Source: Pedobacter frigidisoli
GTDB lineage: Bacteria > Bacteroidota > Bacteroidia > Sphingobacteriales > Sphingobacteriaceae
Assembly: GCF_004331675.1 (NCBI RefSeq)
Contig: NZ_SJSN01000001.1
Coordinates: 434,001 to 498,000, forward strand
DNA: 64,000 bases
Direction: 5' to 3'
Below the pieces are notes generated by a model. The model searched no databases. It was not told the origin of the DNA and saw only the letters and a program-made list of their open reading frames with translations. The translations under genes were made by a program, and so were the position numbers. This document shows positions 42,214-52,016 of the stretch, one piece after another. Numbering within the stretch: the first letter of the stretch is position 1; every line of letters starts with the position of its first letter.

Positions 42214-43893
42214 TTATTTTACCCCCAAAACGTCAACGCCTTGTTCAAAAACAACATCAACAGGAATATTCTTGCGGGTTAATCTATCTAAATCTTTTTG
42301 CAACGCTGCCGGAACAATTGCTTTTTCCTTTTGCGCTTTTTCAACAGCAACCTTATCGCCATTACCTTGCAAGGTGATAATGAAAGCACTTAAATCGTTC
42401 ATCGCAGTAGCAAATTTTTCAAAGTTTACTTTGTAGGTTCCCTTAGCAGTTCGCTCAAATGCGCCTTTTTCCTGAAAATAGTTAAAGCATTGCATATTGG
42501 CTTTTCCATGTGCCTCCGAAACGCCAAATCGTACTGAACGTAATATGCCAGCCATAAAAGTGGTATAATAATCCTTAATATCGCCTTGTAGCTCGCCTTT
42601 TTTGAGTAAGCCCGTAACCATATATAATCCTAAAACATCGGCCTTACCTTCCTCTAACCAACTATATTGTTCTTTTAAAGCTTCGCGAACAAAACCTTTT
42701 CCTGTAATTGTTTTTTTAATTCCTAAGCCGTGGGCAACCTCGTGAAACATTACGTTAGCAAAAAAGGCATCAAACTTAATGTATTTCTGTTGATCGGCAT
42801 CAATCAATTCTTTTGAAATAGGCACAAGAATCTTATCGAATTTGGCCTGCATTGCATTTTTCAATTGCGATCTACGGGTTCCTTTTTCCTGTTGAATTTT
42901 TTCATCGTTTGGCAAGTTAACGGCAATCGTTTTTGATCCTGCGTTACAATCTCCAGCATAGTAAACAACATCGTAGGCATTTAATTCCGAATCTGTTCCT
43001 GGCGTTTCTGTTTTATATTTCGCTGCAACAGGTAAGTTTTTTTGAAGTTCTGGCAACATTTTAACATATTTTGCTAAACGCTTGCTCCATTCCTTATCCT
43101 TAATTAAAACATAAGCTTCATAGCTGGTACGGGCATTAAAAAGTTTATCCTCATAATTTTCAATCGGACCGATGATGATATCCAGTCCATTGGTTTTCAT
43201 ATCCAGCCAAGCATAATCGCTGGCGGTAAAATTATCAGTTACCAAGGCATCAGCCCTTAGGTTTAAGTATTTTTTCAGTCCCGCATCTTCAGTAATCAGG
43301 GCAGCTTGCTTTAATAAAGAACTCGCCTTTTGTAATTCTGAAGCAAATAATACATGGTAAGGAACGGCGCTCAGTTTACCCGTGCTGTCTTTTTGTATAA
43401 CAGAATAGGCGCCGAATTTATCGGCCAGATCAGATTTCTCGATCTCTGCTTTTGTAATTCCGTAAGGATAAAACGACGCACCTTCTGGTTTGGCACCAAC
43501 GCCTGCCACAAATGGTTTTTCATTGTTTAATCTATCCCATGGACCATAATTAATATTTACAAAATCGCGGGTTTTTTCATCTTTAATAGTAGCCAATAAA
43601 CTATCGCGTTGCGGATAGGCCTGTTTCCAATACAATTCGTCCATAATCTCGGCTGCCTGAATCAGTAGTGGCAAAATCTTACGATCATTAACACTTAATT
43701 GGTTAATGTTGGTGGTTAATTTTACCCTTTCATAAATTGGCAATCGTTGTGCGACATAATTAGTAAGGCTATCTTTTTGAACAACAACGGCCGTATTATC
43801 ATTGGGTTTATCTGTATTGGTACAACCAGAGAGTAATCCTGTTGAAATGGCTATTGCCGATAAAAATATAGTGGGTTTGTATAATTTCTTCAT
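42214..43893 (-). CDS. Lipoprotein zinc peptidase of the M49 (dipeptidyl-peptidase III-like) type
   Basis: This 559-residue lipoprotein has lipobox LLSGC (C24). The zinc site has HEVAHGLG (residues 384-391) and EEGKADVLGLYM (414-425), the second giving the further glutamate ligand in the EExxA(D/E) form of M49 enzymes. Bacteroidota members carry HExxH here, whereas animal and yeast enzymes have HExxxH. Relatives are often mislabelled dihydrofolate reductase or Zn-dependent hydrolase. It would cleave dipeptides from the N-terminus of short peptides, in the periplasm. It is divergent from the amidase gene at 44007. Confidence 0.85.
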   Translation of the reverse strand: MKKLYKPTIFLSAIAISTGLLSGCTNTDKPNDNTAVVVQKDSLTNYVAQRLPIYERVKLTTNINQLSVNDRKILPLLIQAAEIMDELYWKQAYPQRDSLLATIKDEKTRDFVNINYGPWDRLNNEKPFVAGVGAKPEGASFYPYGITKAEIEKSDLADKFGAYSVIQKDSTGKLSAVPYHVLFASELQKASSLLKQAALITEDAGLKKYLNLRADALVTDNFTASDYAWLDMKTNGLDIIIGPIENYEDKLFNARTSYEAYVLIKDKEWSKRLAKYVKMLPELQKNLPVAAKYKTETPGTDSELNAYDVVYYAGDCNAGSKTIAVNLPNDEKIQQEKGTRRSQLKNAMQAKFDKILVPISKELIDADQQKYIKFDAFFANVMFHEVAHGLGIKKTITGKGFVREALKEQYSWLEEGKADVLGLYMVTGLLKKGELQGDIKDYYTTFMAGILRSVRFGVSEAHGKANMQCFNYFQEKGAFERTAKGTYKVNFEKFATAMNDLSAFIITLQGNGDKVAVEKAQKEKAIVPAALQKDLDRLTRKNIPVDVVFEQGVDVLGVK

Positions 43894-43946
43894 TGTTAAA
43901 TCGATATCGGCACTAAATTAGTAAAAATTGAAAGCTTTGTATAAAG

Positions 43947-43980
43947 TTTGATGCATTGGATGAACTTTCGCATAACTTTG
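43947..43980 (+). promoter_or_regulatory. Promoter of the amidase gene
   Basis: A perfect -7 box TAACTTTG lies at 43973-43980 and TTTG at 43947-43950 (22-bp spacer, slightly long). Start near 43987 leaves a ~20-nt leader before ATG 44007, which supports that start over an in-frame start at 43956. Confidence 0.55.
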
Positions 43981-44006
43981 TAACTTCATTAAATAAAAAT
44001 TTCAGT

Positions 44007-44843
44007 ATGTCATCTCTTAATTTCCCTAAATATTCATCTGTTTTTGTAGTTACGCTAATCATTTTTCTTTCTTCCTGTGGATCTAGCAAATACGCCGCTA
44101 CTGAGAAAATTTACAAACAAAAATCAAAGGATTTCTCTAAAATCATCAGTAGCACACCGCCAGTTGGTCAACTTTACGATTCATTAAGTGCAACAAACCA
44201 AGAATGGGTTGGTTCTGTAAATTTTGGGATACGTAAACCGAATTTTGTTGTTATCCATCATACTGCCCAAGATAGTTTGGCGCAAACCATCAAGACATTC
44301 TTCTCTACCAAAGCAGGCACTAGCGCACACTATGTAATCAGTCGCGATGGAAAAGTTGTACACATGGTTAACGATTATCTTCGAGCAAACCACGCTGGCG
44401 TAAGTAAATGGGGAAAAGATACCGATTTAAATTCTTCATCTATAGGAATAGAATTGGATAATAATGGTATTGGCGATGTTTGGCAAGATGCCCAAATTAA
44501 TAGCTTAATTAAATTGTTGGCAACGCTAAAGAAAGCCTATAATATACCAACAGCAAATTTTATTGGTCATGCCGATATTGCGCCAGGCCGTAAAAATGAT
44601 CCAAAAAATTTTCCATGGAAGAAATTGGCTGATAAAGGTTTTGGCTTTTGGTATGATGATATTTTAAAAAACCCGCCATTAGACTTTAATACGGAAATGG
44701 CGTTAAAATACATTGGTTATAATACAGCGAACTTGCCGGCGGCCATCGAAGCATTTAAAATTCATTTTATACAATCAGATATTACCAAAACATTAACACC
44801 TGTAGATATTTTGGTGTTGTATAATGTTTATATGAAATATTAA
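44007..44843 (+). CDS. N-acetylmuramoyl-L-alanine amidase lipoprotein (Amidase_2)
   Basis: This ~278-residue lipoprotein has lipobox LSSC (C24) and an Amidase_2/PGRP domain. Zinc ligands are in FVVIHHTAQDS (His) and FIGHADIAPGRKNDP (His, with Asp at the end); SSIGIELDNNG lies between and GTSAHYVISRDGKV before it. It cleaves the bond between muramic acid and L-Ala in peptidoglycan or its fragments, in the periplasm. The C-terminal ~60 residues (EMALKYIGYNTANLPAAIEA) resemble a peptidoglycan-binding helical domain. A bidirectional terminator follows. Confidence 0.92.
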   Translation: MSSLNFPKYSSVFVVTLIIFLSSCGSSKYAATEKIYKQKSKDFSKIISSTPPVGQLYDSLSATNQEWVGSVNFGIRKPNFVVIHHTAQDSLAQTIKTFFSTKAGTSAHYVISRDGKVVHMVNDYLRANHAGVSKWGKDTDLNSSSIGIELDNNGIGDVWQDAQINSLIKLLATLKKAYNIPTANFIGHADIAPGRKNDPKNFPWKKLADKGFGFWYDDILKNPPLDFNTEMALKYIGYNTANLPAAIEAFKIHFIQSDITKTLTPVDILVLYNVYMKY

Positions 44844-44849
44844 GAAACA

Positions 44850-44878
44850 AAAGCCCTTGAAGATCATTCAAGGGCTTT
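44850..44878. terminator. Bidirectional terminator between amidase and S41 protease genes
   Basis: AAAGCCCTTGAA (44850-44861) pairs exactly with TTCAAGGGCTTT (44867-44878). T-rich flanks lie on the plus side and A-rich sequence on the other. It lies 6 bp from each of the two convergent stop codons. Confidence 0.88.
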
Positions 44879-44883
44879 CGTTT

Positions 44884-47142
44884 TTATTTAGAGGCTTCTG
44901 CAATTGCCCGCTCTAAGATTTCATCTCTGCCTTCGGTTATTCCTTTTATAGTTTGCTCAACATAAATATTCGGAATAATTCCTACACCATGATGTTGAGA
45001 GCCATTATGTTTCAATACTTTCATTCCAGTAAACCACATACTGTAACCACCAGGAAGGCTTAGTGAATTTACATTACCATTTGTGCCTGCAGTGGGTTGC
45101 CCAATAATAGTGGCCAGTTTATAATGTTCAATAAAACTCATATAACTTTCAGCATAACTGATGGCACGACCATCTATTAAGAAAAATATTTTAGCGTTCA
45201 AATGTGGGCTTTTGGCTTTGAGAGGCCAGCGTTCATTTTGATAAGTGATGGGCTTTTCCTGATCTGGGTAGATGATCTGTGGGATTTGCATCCACCTCGA
45301 AGAGGTATCATCCTTTACCATTAAATATTCGATTAAACCTGTATTGTCGGTCGGGTAGCCGCGTAAATCGCATATAATGGCTTTGCTATTTTTCAATAAT
45401 TCGATTGAGTCATCAATCATTTTCATTTTCGCATCACTAATGCTGATGTAAGTGATGTTGTTACCCAATGATTTAATAGCTTCTTGTTTAACAGACTCTG
45501 TGTTATATGACGATGAATGGATTTTTCTAGTCGTATTTACTTTTTGCCCTCCTGATAAAACAATATTAATTGGCGTATCTTTTACTCCAATTAATGATTC
45601 AGTTTTTGCCCTATGATTAAGGTATCCAGGGGTAGCGGCAGAAATGTATTCATAAACATTCTGGAAATATTTCAGGGCATCCTGGCCATTTATTTTTTCT
45701 ACAACATCGCCCTTTTGTAACTTCAGTGTAGAACCCACTACCGATTTTATAACTAATTTATTCTCAATCAAATCCCAAGAAAATGGTGGATAGTATTGGC
45801 TTTTATCTCCGGTATACCAAACACCTATATGTCCATCCTTTAATTTTGCAGTCATTTTTTTTAGTGTGTTTGCAAATTCTAAACTCGACTTACTATTATA
45901 GCATTCAACCAAAGCTTTTTCTAAATCGGCATTCCAATCAGTTTTAGCCACATCAAAATAAGGGAAAAAGTGTTGGAAAACATTCCAAGTATTGATAATA
46001 TTCCCCAATCTCAAGTAAAGATTTTGAGCAGTTAACTGATCTTTAGGAACACCATTTATAGTCGATAATACTTGTTTCACTTTTACACTGTCTGTAAATG
46101 GAAAGGTTTGCGTTTTAGTTCCGTAAAGTACAATTGGAACAAATATTTTTAAATTTCTGCTGATTGACTTTCCTACATATTCACCAAAATTAGCGTGTCT
46201 ATCAAAAGGTTTAATATCTACGGTTTCGCTATCAATTATATTTAGCGGACTGGCAACCTCTGCAAACTTATTCTGTTCATCGCCGTTAATTGCAAAAACA
46301 TACTTAGCATTTTGAATACTCGATCTTCCTGTAGAAACTGAAATTGTTTTTGGTTCATCTCCAATCGTTTCACTTTCAAAATCTCTGCTATAAATTTCCT
46401 TGCCATCAACTTTCAAAGATAAATCGTCTATGGCGAATTTACCACGATCAACCAAGAATGCTCCAAATACTACTTGTTTTGCATCCTCGTTAATTGTACC
46501 TTTAATTTCGAAATTTTGCCAGCTCTTACTAATAATAGGGCGGCTATCCATATTCTCAAAAAATCCCATCTGTCCATTTTGTCTATCTACCCTAAACCAA
46601 AATTGACCTTGTCCTTCTTCACTAAGCACTTTTCCTCTTCCAGATAATACAAACGTTTTTCCTTTTAAATCTTTTGCGTCTATCAACGTACTTAAATTTC
46701 CAAAGCCAGTAAATTTGTTTTTAAAAACAGTTTGTCTATTTCTTCTCACACTTTGATATAAACTTCGTTTATCCTTAAGCAAGCCTACACCTAAATGCTG
46801 CCAACTTATTTCTTTATAACCAACAGTGTCTTTAGGCTTTAAATTTGACGGAAAAGTTATTTCCTCAGTTGTAGATATTATTTGTACACCTGGCATTAGC
46901 ACATTGGCAAGGGCATTTAAACTGTCTTTAAGTTCGCCAGTGGTTTTGCACTTATCTACTTTTTGACTACCGTACAATGCAAATTTATCCCAATCAATTT
47001 TATCGGCATCATCACCCGGATAAAAATATTTTACATAACCGTAAAATTTGGCAAATGCCATTTGGTTTTCAATTTGCTTTTGCGATTGAGCAAAACATGC
47101 ACATCCTAAAAATAGAAGTAGGGCGGTTGAGATTGTTTTCAT
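44884..47142 (-). CDS. Exported S41 family C-terminal processing-type peptidase
   Basis: This 752-residue protein has a signal peptide (to ~18, CFAQ), a long N-terminal region (~20-330) with jelly-roll-like strands, and a C-terminal tail-specific protease domain (~370-752). The latter includes a PDZ-like segment (LQKGDVVEKINGQDALKYF), ICDLRGYPTD and the serine region DGRAISYAESYMSFIEHYK with GQPTAGTNG. These are the S41 substrate-binding and catalytic segments. It is probably periplasmic or outer-membrane facing. The gene stands alone with terminators on both sides. Confidence 0.88.
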   Translation of the reverse strand: MKTISTALLLFLGCACFAQSQKQIENQMAFAKFYGYVKYFYPGDDADKIDWDKFALYGSQKVDKCKTTGELKDSLNALANVLMPGVQIISTTEEITFPSNLKPKDTVGYKEISWQHLGVGLLKDKRSLYQSVRRNRQTVFKNKFTGFGNLSTLIDAKDLKGKTFVLSGRGKVLSEEGQGQFWFRVDRQNGQMGFFENMDSRPIISKSWQNFEIKGTINEDAKQVVFGAFLVDRGKFAIDDLSLKVDGKEIYSRDFESETIGDEPKTISVSTGRSSIQNAKYVFAINGDEQNKFAEVASPLNIIDSETVDIKPFDRHANFGEYVGKSISRNLKIFVPIVLYGTKTQTFPFTDSVKVKQVLSTINGVPKDQLTAQNLYLRLGNIINTWNVFQHFFPYFDVAKTDWNADLEKALVECYNSKSSLEFANTLKKMTAKLKDGHIGVWYTGDKSQYYPPFSWDLIENKLVIKSVVGSTLKLQKGDVVEKINGQDALKYFQNVYEYISAATPGYLNHRAKTESLIGVKDTPINIVLSGGQKVNTTRKIHSSSYNTESVKQEAIKSLGNNITYISISDAKMKMIDDSIELLKNSKAIICDLRGYPTDNTGLIEYLMVKDDTSSRWMQIPQIIYPDQEKPITYQNERWPLKAKSPHLNAKIFFLIDGRAISYAESYMSFIEHYKLATIIGQPTAGTNGNVNSLSLPGGYSMWFTGMKVLKHNGSQHHGVGIIPNIYVEQTIKGITEGRDEILERAIAEASK

Positions 47143-47243
47143 AGAGAATGATTAGTTATCGCAATTTAATCATCTCTTGATTAACTATTTGTTAAAAAAT
47201 GCTAAACTGCTTACAGAAATGCGCATCCATAAAATTAAAAAAA

Positions 47244-47271
47244 ACACGGATAAATCTGTGTTTATCCGTGT
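47244..47271. repeat. Perfect hairpin ACACGGATAAA / TTTATCCGTGT
   Basis: 11-bp arms (47244-47254 and 47261-47271) with a six-base loop. It sits in the gap between glnS and the S41 gene and could terminate or insulate glnS. The sequence resembles the dispersed CGCAGATT-type elements in style but not in exact arms. Confidence 0.7.
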
Positions 47272-47284
47272 GTGTATTATTTAC

Positions 47285-47321
47285 AAAGCCTTTCCTCTTG
47301 GGGAGGGTTGGGTGGGGCTTT
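47285..47321 (-). terminator. Imperfect G-rich hairpin at the glnS stop codon
   Basis: AAAGCC (47285-47290) pairs with GGGCTTT at 47315-47321, and CCTC pairs with GAGG inside, overlapping the glnS stop. It is a weak or mixed stem of an element type I have seen at gene ends in Bacteroidota. Termination here is uncertain. Confidence 0.4.
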
Positions 47322-48975
47322 AATTCGGTTTCTTAAACGTATCCTTTAGCGTTACTGTTCTATTAAAAACCAATTTATCAGCGGTAGAATCTCTATCTAA
47401 ACAGAAATAACCCTTACGAATAAACTGGTAACGACTCTCCAAATCTGCATCTGCTAAAGCAGGTTCAATGTATGCGTTAGGAAGAACGGTTAAACTTTCA
47501 GCATTCAAATAATCCTTAAAATCGCCTTCTTCTGCATCTGGTGTTTCTGAAGTGAACAAACGATCGTATAAACGAATTTCAGCAGTTTTTGCATGCGGCG
47601 CACTTACCCAATGAATTGTTCCTTTAACATTAATTCCGCTGGTATCGTTTCCACTTTTCGATTCTGGAATATATGTGCAATGAACTTCAGTTACGTTTCC
47701 GTTTTCATCCTTTACAAAATCCTCACACTTAACAATGTAGGCGAATTTTAAGCGAACGTTAGCTCCAGGTGCCAAACGAAACCATTTTTTCGCCGGAACT
47801 TCCATAAAATCTTCACGCTCAATCCAAAGTTCTTTGCTAAATGGAATAACACGTGTGCCACCACCATCTTCCGCTTCGGGATTATTTTCGCCTATTAAAT
47901 CTTCAGTTCCTTTTTCGTAGTTGGTAATGATTAATTTAATTGGATCCAAAACCGCCATAACGCGATTTGCCGATTTGTTCAAATCCTCACGAATACAAAA
48001 TTCCAATAAGCTCAATTCGATTAGGTTTTCGCGTTTTGCTATTCCAATACGTTCACAAAACTCACGAATACTTTTAGGAGTAAATCCTCTTCTACGCAAG
48101 CCTGAAATGGTAGGCATACGTGGATCATCCCATCCGTTAACTAAATTTTCGTTAACCAATTGAAGCAATTTGCGTTTACTCATTACTGTCGAAGTAAGGT
48201 TTAAACGGGCAAACTCATATTGTTTTGATGGAAAAATCTCCAGTTTTTCAATGAACCAATCGTACAGTTCACGATGCGAAACATATTCTAAAGTACAAAT
48301 CGAATGCGTAATGTTTTCGATGCTATCGCTTTGTCCGTGGGCGAAATCGTACATTGGGTAAATGCACCATTTATTGCCTGTACGGTGATGTTCAGCATGT
48401 TTAATTCGATAAATAATCGGATCACGCATGAGCATATTCGTGCTCGTCATATCAATTTTAGCCCTTAAAATATAATCGCCATCCGCAAATTCACCGTTTT
48501 TCATTCTGGTAAAAATGTCTAAATTCTCTTCTATACTGCGGTTGCGATAAGGACTATCTTTGCCAGGTTCTGTTGGCGTTCCCTTTAAAGCTGCAATTTC
48601 ATCAGCAGAACTTTCATCAACATAGGCTAAACCTTTTTCGATTAATTTTACCGCAAACGAATACAACTCATCAAAATAATCTGATGCATATAATTCATTT
48701 TTCCAGTTAAAACCTAACCATTTAATATCTTCTTGCTGGCTATTTACGTATTCTGTTTTCTCAGTTACCGGATTGGTATCATCAAAACGCAGGTTGGTGT
48801 AACCGCCGTATTTTTGTGTTAGTCCGAAATTTAAGCATATTGCTTTCGCATGGCCAATGTGTAAATAACCATTAGGTTCTGGCGGGAAACGCGTAACCAG
48901 GGTTTCATACTTGCCACTATTTAAGTCGTTCTCAACAATTTCTTCAATAAAGTTTAATGACTTCTCTTCACTCAT
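47320..48975 (-). CDS. glnS: Glutaminyl-tRNA synthetase
   Basis: This 551-residue class I aminoacyl-tRNA synthetase charges tRNA-Gln. It has the HIGH motif in [15 protein letters not shown] (39-42), the KMSKS-equivalent VMSKRKL, and GlnRS-specific elements: [34 protein letters not shown] split over the active site, and a two-part beta-barrel anticodon-binding domain at the C-terminus (~340-551). Length is typical (E. coli 554). A strong -7 box lies 23 bp upstream. Glutamine is thus charged directly, so an amidotransferase route is not needed for tRNA-Gln. Confidence 0.97.
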   Translation of the reverse strand: MSEEKSLNFIEEIVENDLNSGKYETLVTRFPPEPNGYLHIGHAKAICLNFGLTQKYGGYTNLRFDDTNPVTEKTEYVNSQQEDIKWLGFNWKNELYASDYFDELYSFAVKLIEKGLAYVDESSADEIAALKGTPTEPGKDSPYRNRSIEENLDIFTRMKNGEFADGDYILRAKIDMTSTNMLMRDPIIYRIKHAEHHRTGNKWCIYPMYDFAHGQSDSIENITHSICTLEYVSHRELYDWFIEKLEIFPSKQYEFARLNLTSTVMSKRKLLQLVNENLVNGWDDPRMPTISGLRRRGFTPKSIREFCERIGIAKRENLIELSLLEFCIREDLNKSANRVMAVLDPIKLIITNYEKGTEDLIGENNPEAEDGGGTRVIPFSKELWIEREDFMEVPAKKWFRLAPGANVRLKFAYIVKCEDFVKDENGNVTEVHCTYIPESKSGNDTSGINVKGTIHWVSAPHAKTAEIRLYDRLFTSETPDAEEGDFKDYLNAESLTVLPNAYIEPALADADLESRYQFIRKGYFCLDRDSTADKLVFNRTVTLKDTFKKPN

Positions 48976-48997
48976 AAAAACCTGTAAATTAGGATTG

Positions 48998-49005
48998 CAA
49001 AGGTA
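48998..49005 (-). promoter_or_regulatory. -7 box of glnS
   Basis: TACCTTTG on the minus strand (49005-48998) is a perfect TAnnTTTG match, 22 bp before the glnS ATG. No clear -33 element is seen. Confidence 0.55.
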
Positions 49006-49189
49006 AAAAGATTGAGCGGATTTAGGTAATGATTATGGGTTTATTAGCTCATGGTTACTTGTTAATAGTATAAAACTATAAATCCACTATCTTTTTAGAG
49101 AAGCATAAAGTTCAAAACCATAACTATTGCTCATCAAACCATCAACTGTAAACCAAAATGAATACATTTACATCAACTTAATATTCTTT

Positions 49190-49609
49190 ATGAGCAAAGT
49201 ATTAAATCGACCAATACGCGTTTTAGTAGCAAAAGTTGGCCTAGATGGACACGATCGTGGCGCCAAGGTAATTGCCACTTCTCTTCGCGATGCTGGCATG
49301 GAAGTAATCTACACAGGCTTACGGCAAACGCCAGAAATGGTAGTAAACACAGCTTTACAGGAAGATGTTGATGCCATCGGAATCTCGATTCTATCAGGCG
49401 CACACATGACGGTTTTTCCGAAAATTATTCATTTTATGAAAGAAAAACAGTTGGATGATGTATTGTTAACTGGCGGAGGGATTATTCCAGAAAGTGATCG
49501 GGCCAAACTTGCAGAATTGGGTGTGGGCGAATTATTTCCTCCGGGAACAACGATGGCGAGCATAGTAGAATACATTCAGAATTGGGTTACAGAAAACAGA
49601 AACTTTTAA
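49190..49609 (+). CDS. Stand-alone cobalamin (B12)-binding protein, methylmalonyl-CoA mutase C-terminal type
   Basis: This 139-residue Rossmann-like B12-binding domain has [17 protein letters not shown], whose DxHxxG places the histidine below cobalt, plus [12 protein letters not shown] and [12 protein letters not shown] for the nucleotide tail. It corresponds to the small subunit or C-terminal domain of acyl-CoA mutases. No catalytic subunit is adjacent, so its partner is elsewhere. I chose ATG 49190 ([15 protein letters not shown]): upstream in-frame codons add an unlikely hydrophobic stretch. It is followed after 2 bp by a crotonase gene, so the pair is an operon. Confidence 0.9.
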   Translation: MSKVLNRPIRVLVAKVGLDGHDRGAKVIATSLRDAGMEVIYTGLRQTPEMVVNTALQEDVDAIGISILSGAHMTVFPKIIHFMKEKQLDDVLLTGGGIIPESDRAKLAELGVGELFPPGTTMASIVEYIQNWVTENRNF

Positions 49610-49611
49610 GT

Positions 49612-50391
49612 ATGGCATACCAGAATTTATTATCAGAAGTAAAAGAAAATATACTCTATGTTACTATAAATAGAGAAAAGGCGTTAAATGCATTGAATAA
49701 GGATACATTGGCGGAATTGGCTGATGTAATTGCTTTTGCTGCTAAGACCGATGAAGTTAGAGGTGTAATTTTAACAGGCGCTGGTGAAAAGGCTTTCGTT
49801 GCTGGTGCAGATATTAAGGAATTTTCTGATTATAGCGGACAGCAAGGACAGGAGCTTGCCAAACATGGTCATGACTTGGTTTTTAATGCAATTGAAAATT
49901 CTCCAAAGCCATTTATTGCCGCCATTAACGGTTTTGCGTTAGGTGGAGGATTGGAGTTAGCCATGGCCTGCCACATGAGAATTGCTTCTGATAATGCTAA
50001 GCTGGGTTTGCCAGAAGTAACTTTAGGCCTAATTCCGGGTTATGGAGGAACACAGCGACTAACACAATTGGTTGGCAAAGGGAAAGCGATAGAAATGATT
50101 ACTACGGCTTCTATGATTACAGCTGTTGACGCCGAAAAAATTGGACTGGTGAATTATGTTGTTCCCCAGATGGACTTAATTAGCAAGGCTCAAGAAATTT
50201 TAAATGTTATTAAGCAACGTGCACCACTTGCTGTAGCCGCTGCGATAAAATCGGTTGTAGCATCACTCAATGAAACCGATGGCTATGTAGTTGAAATTGA
50301 AGAGTTTGGAAAGTGCTTTGAAACTGAAGATTTTAAAGAAGGTGTATCTGCTTTCGTTGAGAAAAGGAGGGCAACCTTTATCGGAAAGTAG
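49612..50391 (+). CDS. Enoyl-CoA hydratase / crotonase family enzyme
   Basis: This ~259-residue crotonase-fold enzyme has oxyanion-hole segments AFVAGADIKEF and GFALGGGLELAMACHMRIAS. The two catalytic glutamates of true hydratases are present (Glu in GGLELAMA and in LGLPEVTLG), followed by IPGYGGTQRL. It hydrates 2-enoyl-CoA in fatty-acid or branched-chain amino-acid breakdown. The 2-bp gap to the B12-binding gene suggests a shared role in propionyl/methylmalonyl-CoA metabolism, which is an inference. I take ATG 49612 as start. Confidence 0.93.
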   Translation: MAYQNLLSEVKENILYVTINREKALNALNKDTLAELADVIAFAAKTDEVRGVILTGAGEKAFVAGADIKEFSDYSGQQGQELAKHGHDLVFNAIENSPKPFIAAINGFALGGGLELAMACHMRIASDNAKLGLPEVTLGLIPGYGGTQRLTQLVGKGKAIEMITTASMITAVDAEKIGLVNYVVPQMDLISKAQEILNVIKQRAPLAVAAAIKSVVASLNETDGYVVEIEEFGKCFETEDFKEGVSAFVEKRRATFIGK

Positions 50392-50555
50392 TGTCGGTGT
50401 CTTATTAATTCGGGTATTCAAAAAATAAAGTGTAGAAAAAATTTCCCGTTTTGATAATTCTTGAGTAATTATGTGCTATCTAAATTCTAATTTAAACACC
50501 TATTCTAACCATAAGTTAACGGGATTTTCTTAGAATAAAAAACAGATTTAATCTG

Positions 50556-51974
50556 ATGAAAAAGAAGATACTTATAATTGACGATGAAGTAAATATTGGG
50601 CTCTTACTCTCAAAATTTTTAAATAGAAACGGTTTCGAGGTTTCTAATTCAATTACCGGAAGTTCGGCATTGGAAACAATGACTACCGAAAGTTTCGATT
50701 TAGTGCTTTGCGATTATCGTTTGGACGATACGGATGGCAGAGAAATCCTCATTAAGGTTAAAGAACTTTATCCAAAAACTGGTGTAATTATTATTACTGG
50801 CTACTCTGATATTAAGCTTGCCGTAGAGTTGATTAAACTTGGCGCTTATGATTACATCACTAAGCCATTGTATCCCGATGAAATATTAAATACCATTAAC
50901 AAAGCCCTCGAAATGCAAAGAGCGCTTAATGAGAATAAAAGTTCATCAGGCAAAAAGAATAGTGCAGAATCAGAATCTGATTATGTAAATTATACTGAAT
51001 ACATCGACGGAAAGAGCGAGGTTTCTTCAACACTTCAGAAACAGATTCAGCTTATTGCCCCAACTTCTTACAGTATTATTTTAACGGGTAAAAGTGGTAC
51101 CGGTAAGGAATGTGTTGCGAAAACCATTCATTTAAATAGTTTACGAAGAGATAAGCCCTTTGTTGCGATGGATTGCGGATCGCTAACCAAGGAGCTTGCA
51201 GGAAGTGAATTTTTTGGTCACGAAAAAGGCTCATTTACTGGTGCGCTTTACACCAAGATTGGCCACTTTGAGCAAGCAAATGGTGGCACATTATTTTTGG
51301 ATGAAATTGGTAACCTATCTTACGAAATTCAGGCTACCTTGTTAAGAACCGTTCAAGAACGCAAGGTTAAACGTATTGGAAGCACAAAAGAAATCGACCT
51401 TGATGTTCGCATTATTGTTGCAACCAATGAAAATTTGGTAGATAATATTGGAAAGGGAACTTTTAGGGAAGATTTATATCATCGCTTCAACGAATTTTCG
51501 ATTCATCTCCCATCGTTAAAAAACCGTGGAAATGATATCCTGATTTTTGCCGAAAAATTTCTAGCTGTTGCCAATCAAGAATTAAATAAGAATATTAGGG
51601 GTTTCTCGGATGGTGTTAAAGCCTGCTTTTTAAATTATGGCTGGCCAGGAAACGTTCGAGAATTAAAAAACGTAATTAGAAGAGTGGCACTATTAACTGA
51701 TGGAACCGAAATCCAGGTAGATGTTTTGCCTTTAGAGCTTTCGAATTATATTAAGGATTACGACCGCGAAAGAATATTGAGCCAGGTGCGCCTAAAGTTG
51801 AGCGATAAACCAAAAGATTTAAAAAACGCTGCTCAAGAAGCTGAATATGATACTATTTTGAGTGTTCTAAAGGATGTAAATTTTAATAAGACAAAGGCAG
51901 CCAAAATTTTAAATATTAATAGAAAAACCCTTTACAATAAAATAAAAGCCATTAAGTTCGAAGAAGAGGAATAA
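50556..51974 (+). CDS. Sigma-54-dependent response regulator (NtrC family)
   Basis: This 472-residue regulator has a receiver domain (1-120, phosphoacceptor D53 in LVLCDYRLDD, acidic pair in IIDDE, Lys in YDYITKPL) and an AAA+ sigma-54 activator domain (~145-385). The latter has Walker A TGKSGTGKE (177-185), the sigma-54-contacting GSFTGA loop (225-230) and Walker B GTLFLDEIG. A Fis-type helix-turn-helix closes the protein (FNKTKAAKILNINRKTLYNKIK). No histidine kinase gene is adjacent, so it is an orphan. A terminator 7 bp downstream separates it from the transporter gene. Confidence 0.95.
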   Translation: MKKKILIIDDEVNIGLLLSKFLNRNGFEVSNSITGSSALETMTTESFDLVLCDYRLDDTDGREILIKVKELYPKTGVIIITGYSDIKLAVELIKLGAYDYITKPLYPDEILNTINKALEMQRALNENKSSSGKKNSAESESDYVNYTEYIDGKSEVSSTLQKQIQLIAPTSYSIILTGKSGTGKECVAKTIHLNSLRRDKPFVAMDCGSLTKELAGSEFFGHEKGSFTGALYTKIGHFEQANGGTLFLDEIGNLSYEIQATLLRTVQERKVKRIGSTKEIDLDVRIIVATNENLVDNIGKGTFREDLYHRFNEFSIHLPSLKNRGNDILIFAEKFLAVANQELNKNIRGFSDGVKACFLNYGWPGNVRELKNVIRRVALLTDGTEIQVDVLPLELSNYIKDYDRERILSQVRLKLSDKPKDLKNAAQEAEYDTILSVLKDVNFNKTKAAKILNINRKTLYNKIKAIKFEEEE

Positions 51975-51980
51975 ATATAG

Positions 51981-52007
51981 AAAAGGGCAAAACAAATCTG
52001 CCCTTTT
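51981..52007 (+). terminator. Terminator of the response-regulator gene
   Basis: The stem AAAAGGGCA (51981-51989) and TGCCCTTTT (51999-52007) is followed by further T residues, 7 bp after the stop codon. It ends only ~9 bp before the next ATG, so the transporter gene needs its own promoter, read-through, or a start inside the terminator. Confidence 0.85.
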
Positions 52008-52016
52008 TTACATTTA

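Noticed and set aside
50392..50555. Sigma-54 promoter (-24/-12) near the NtrC-type regulator
   Set aside because: No TGGCAC-N5-TTGC-like match was found upstream of it or of the AI-2E gene.
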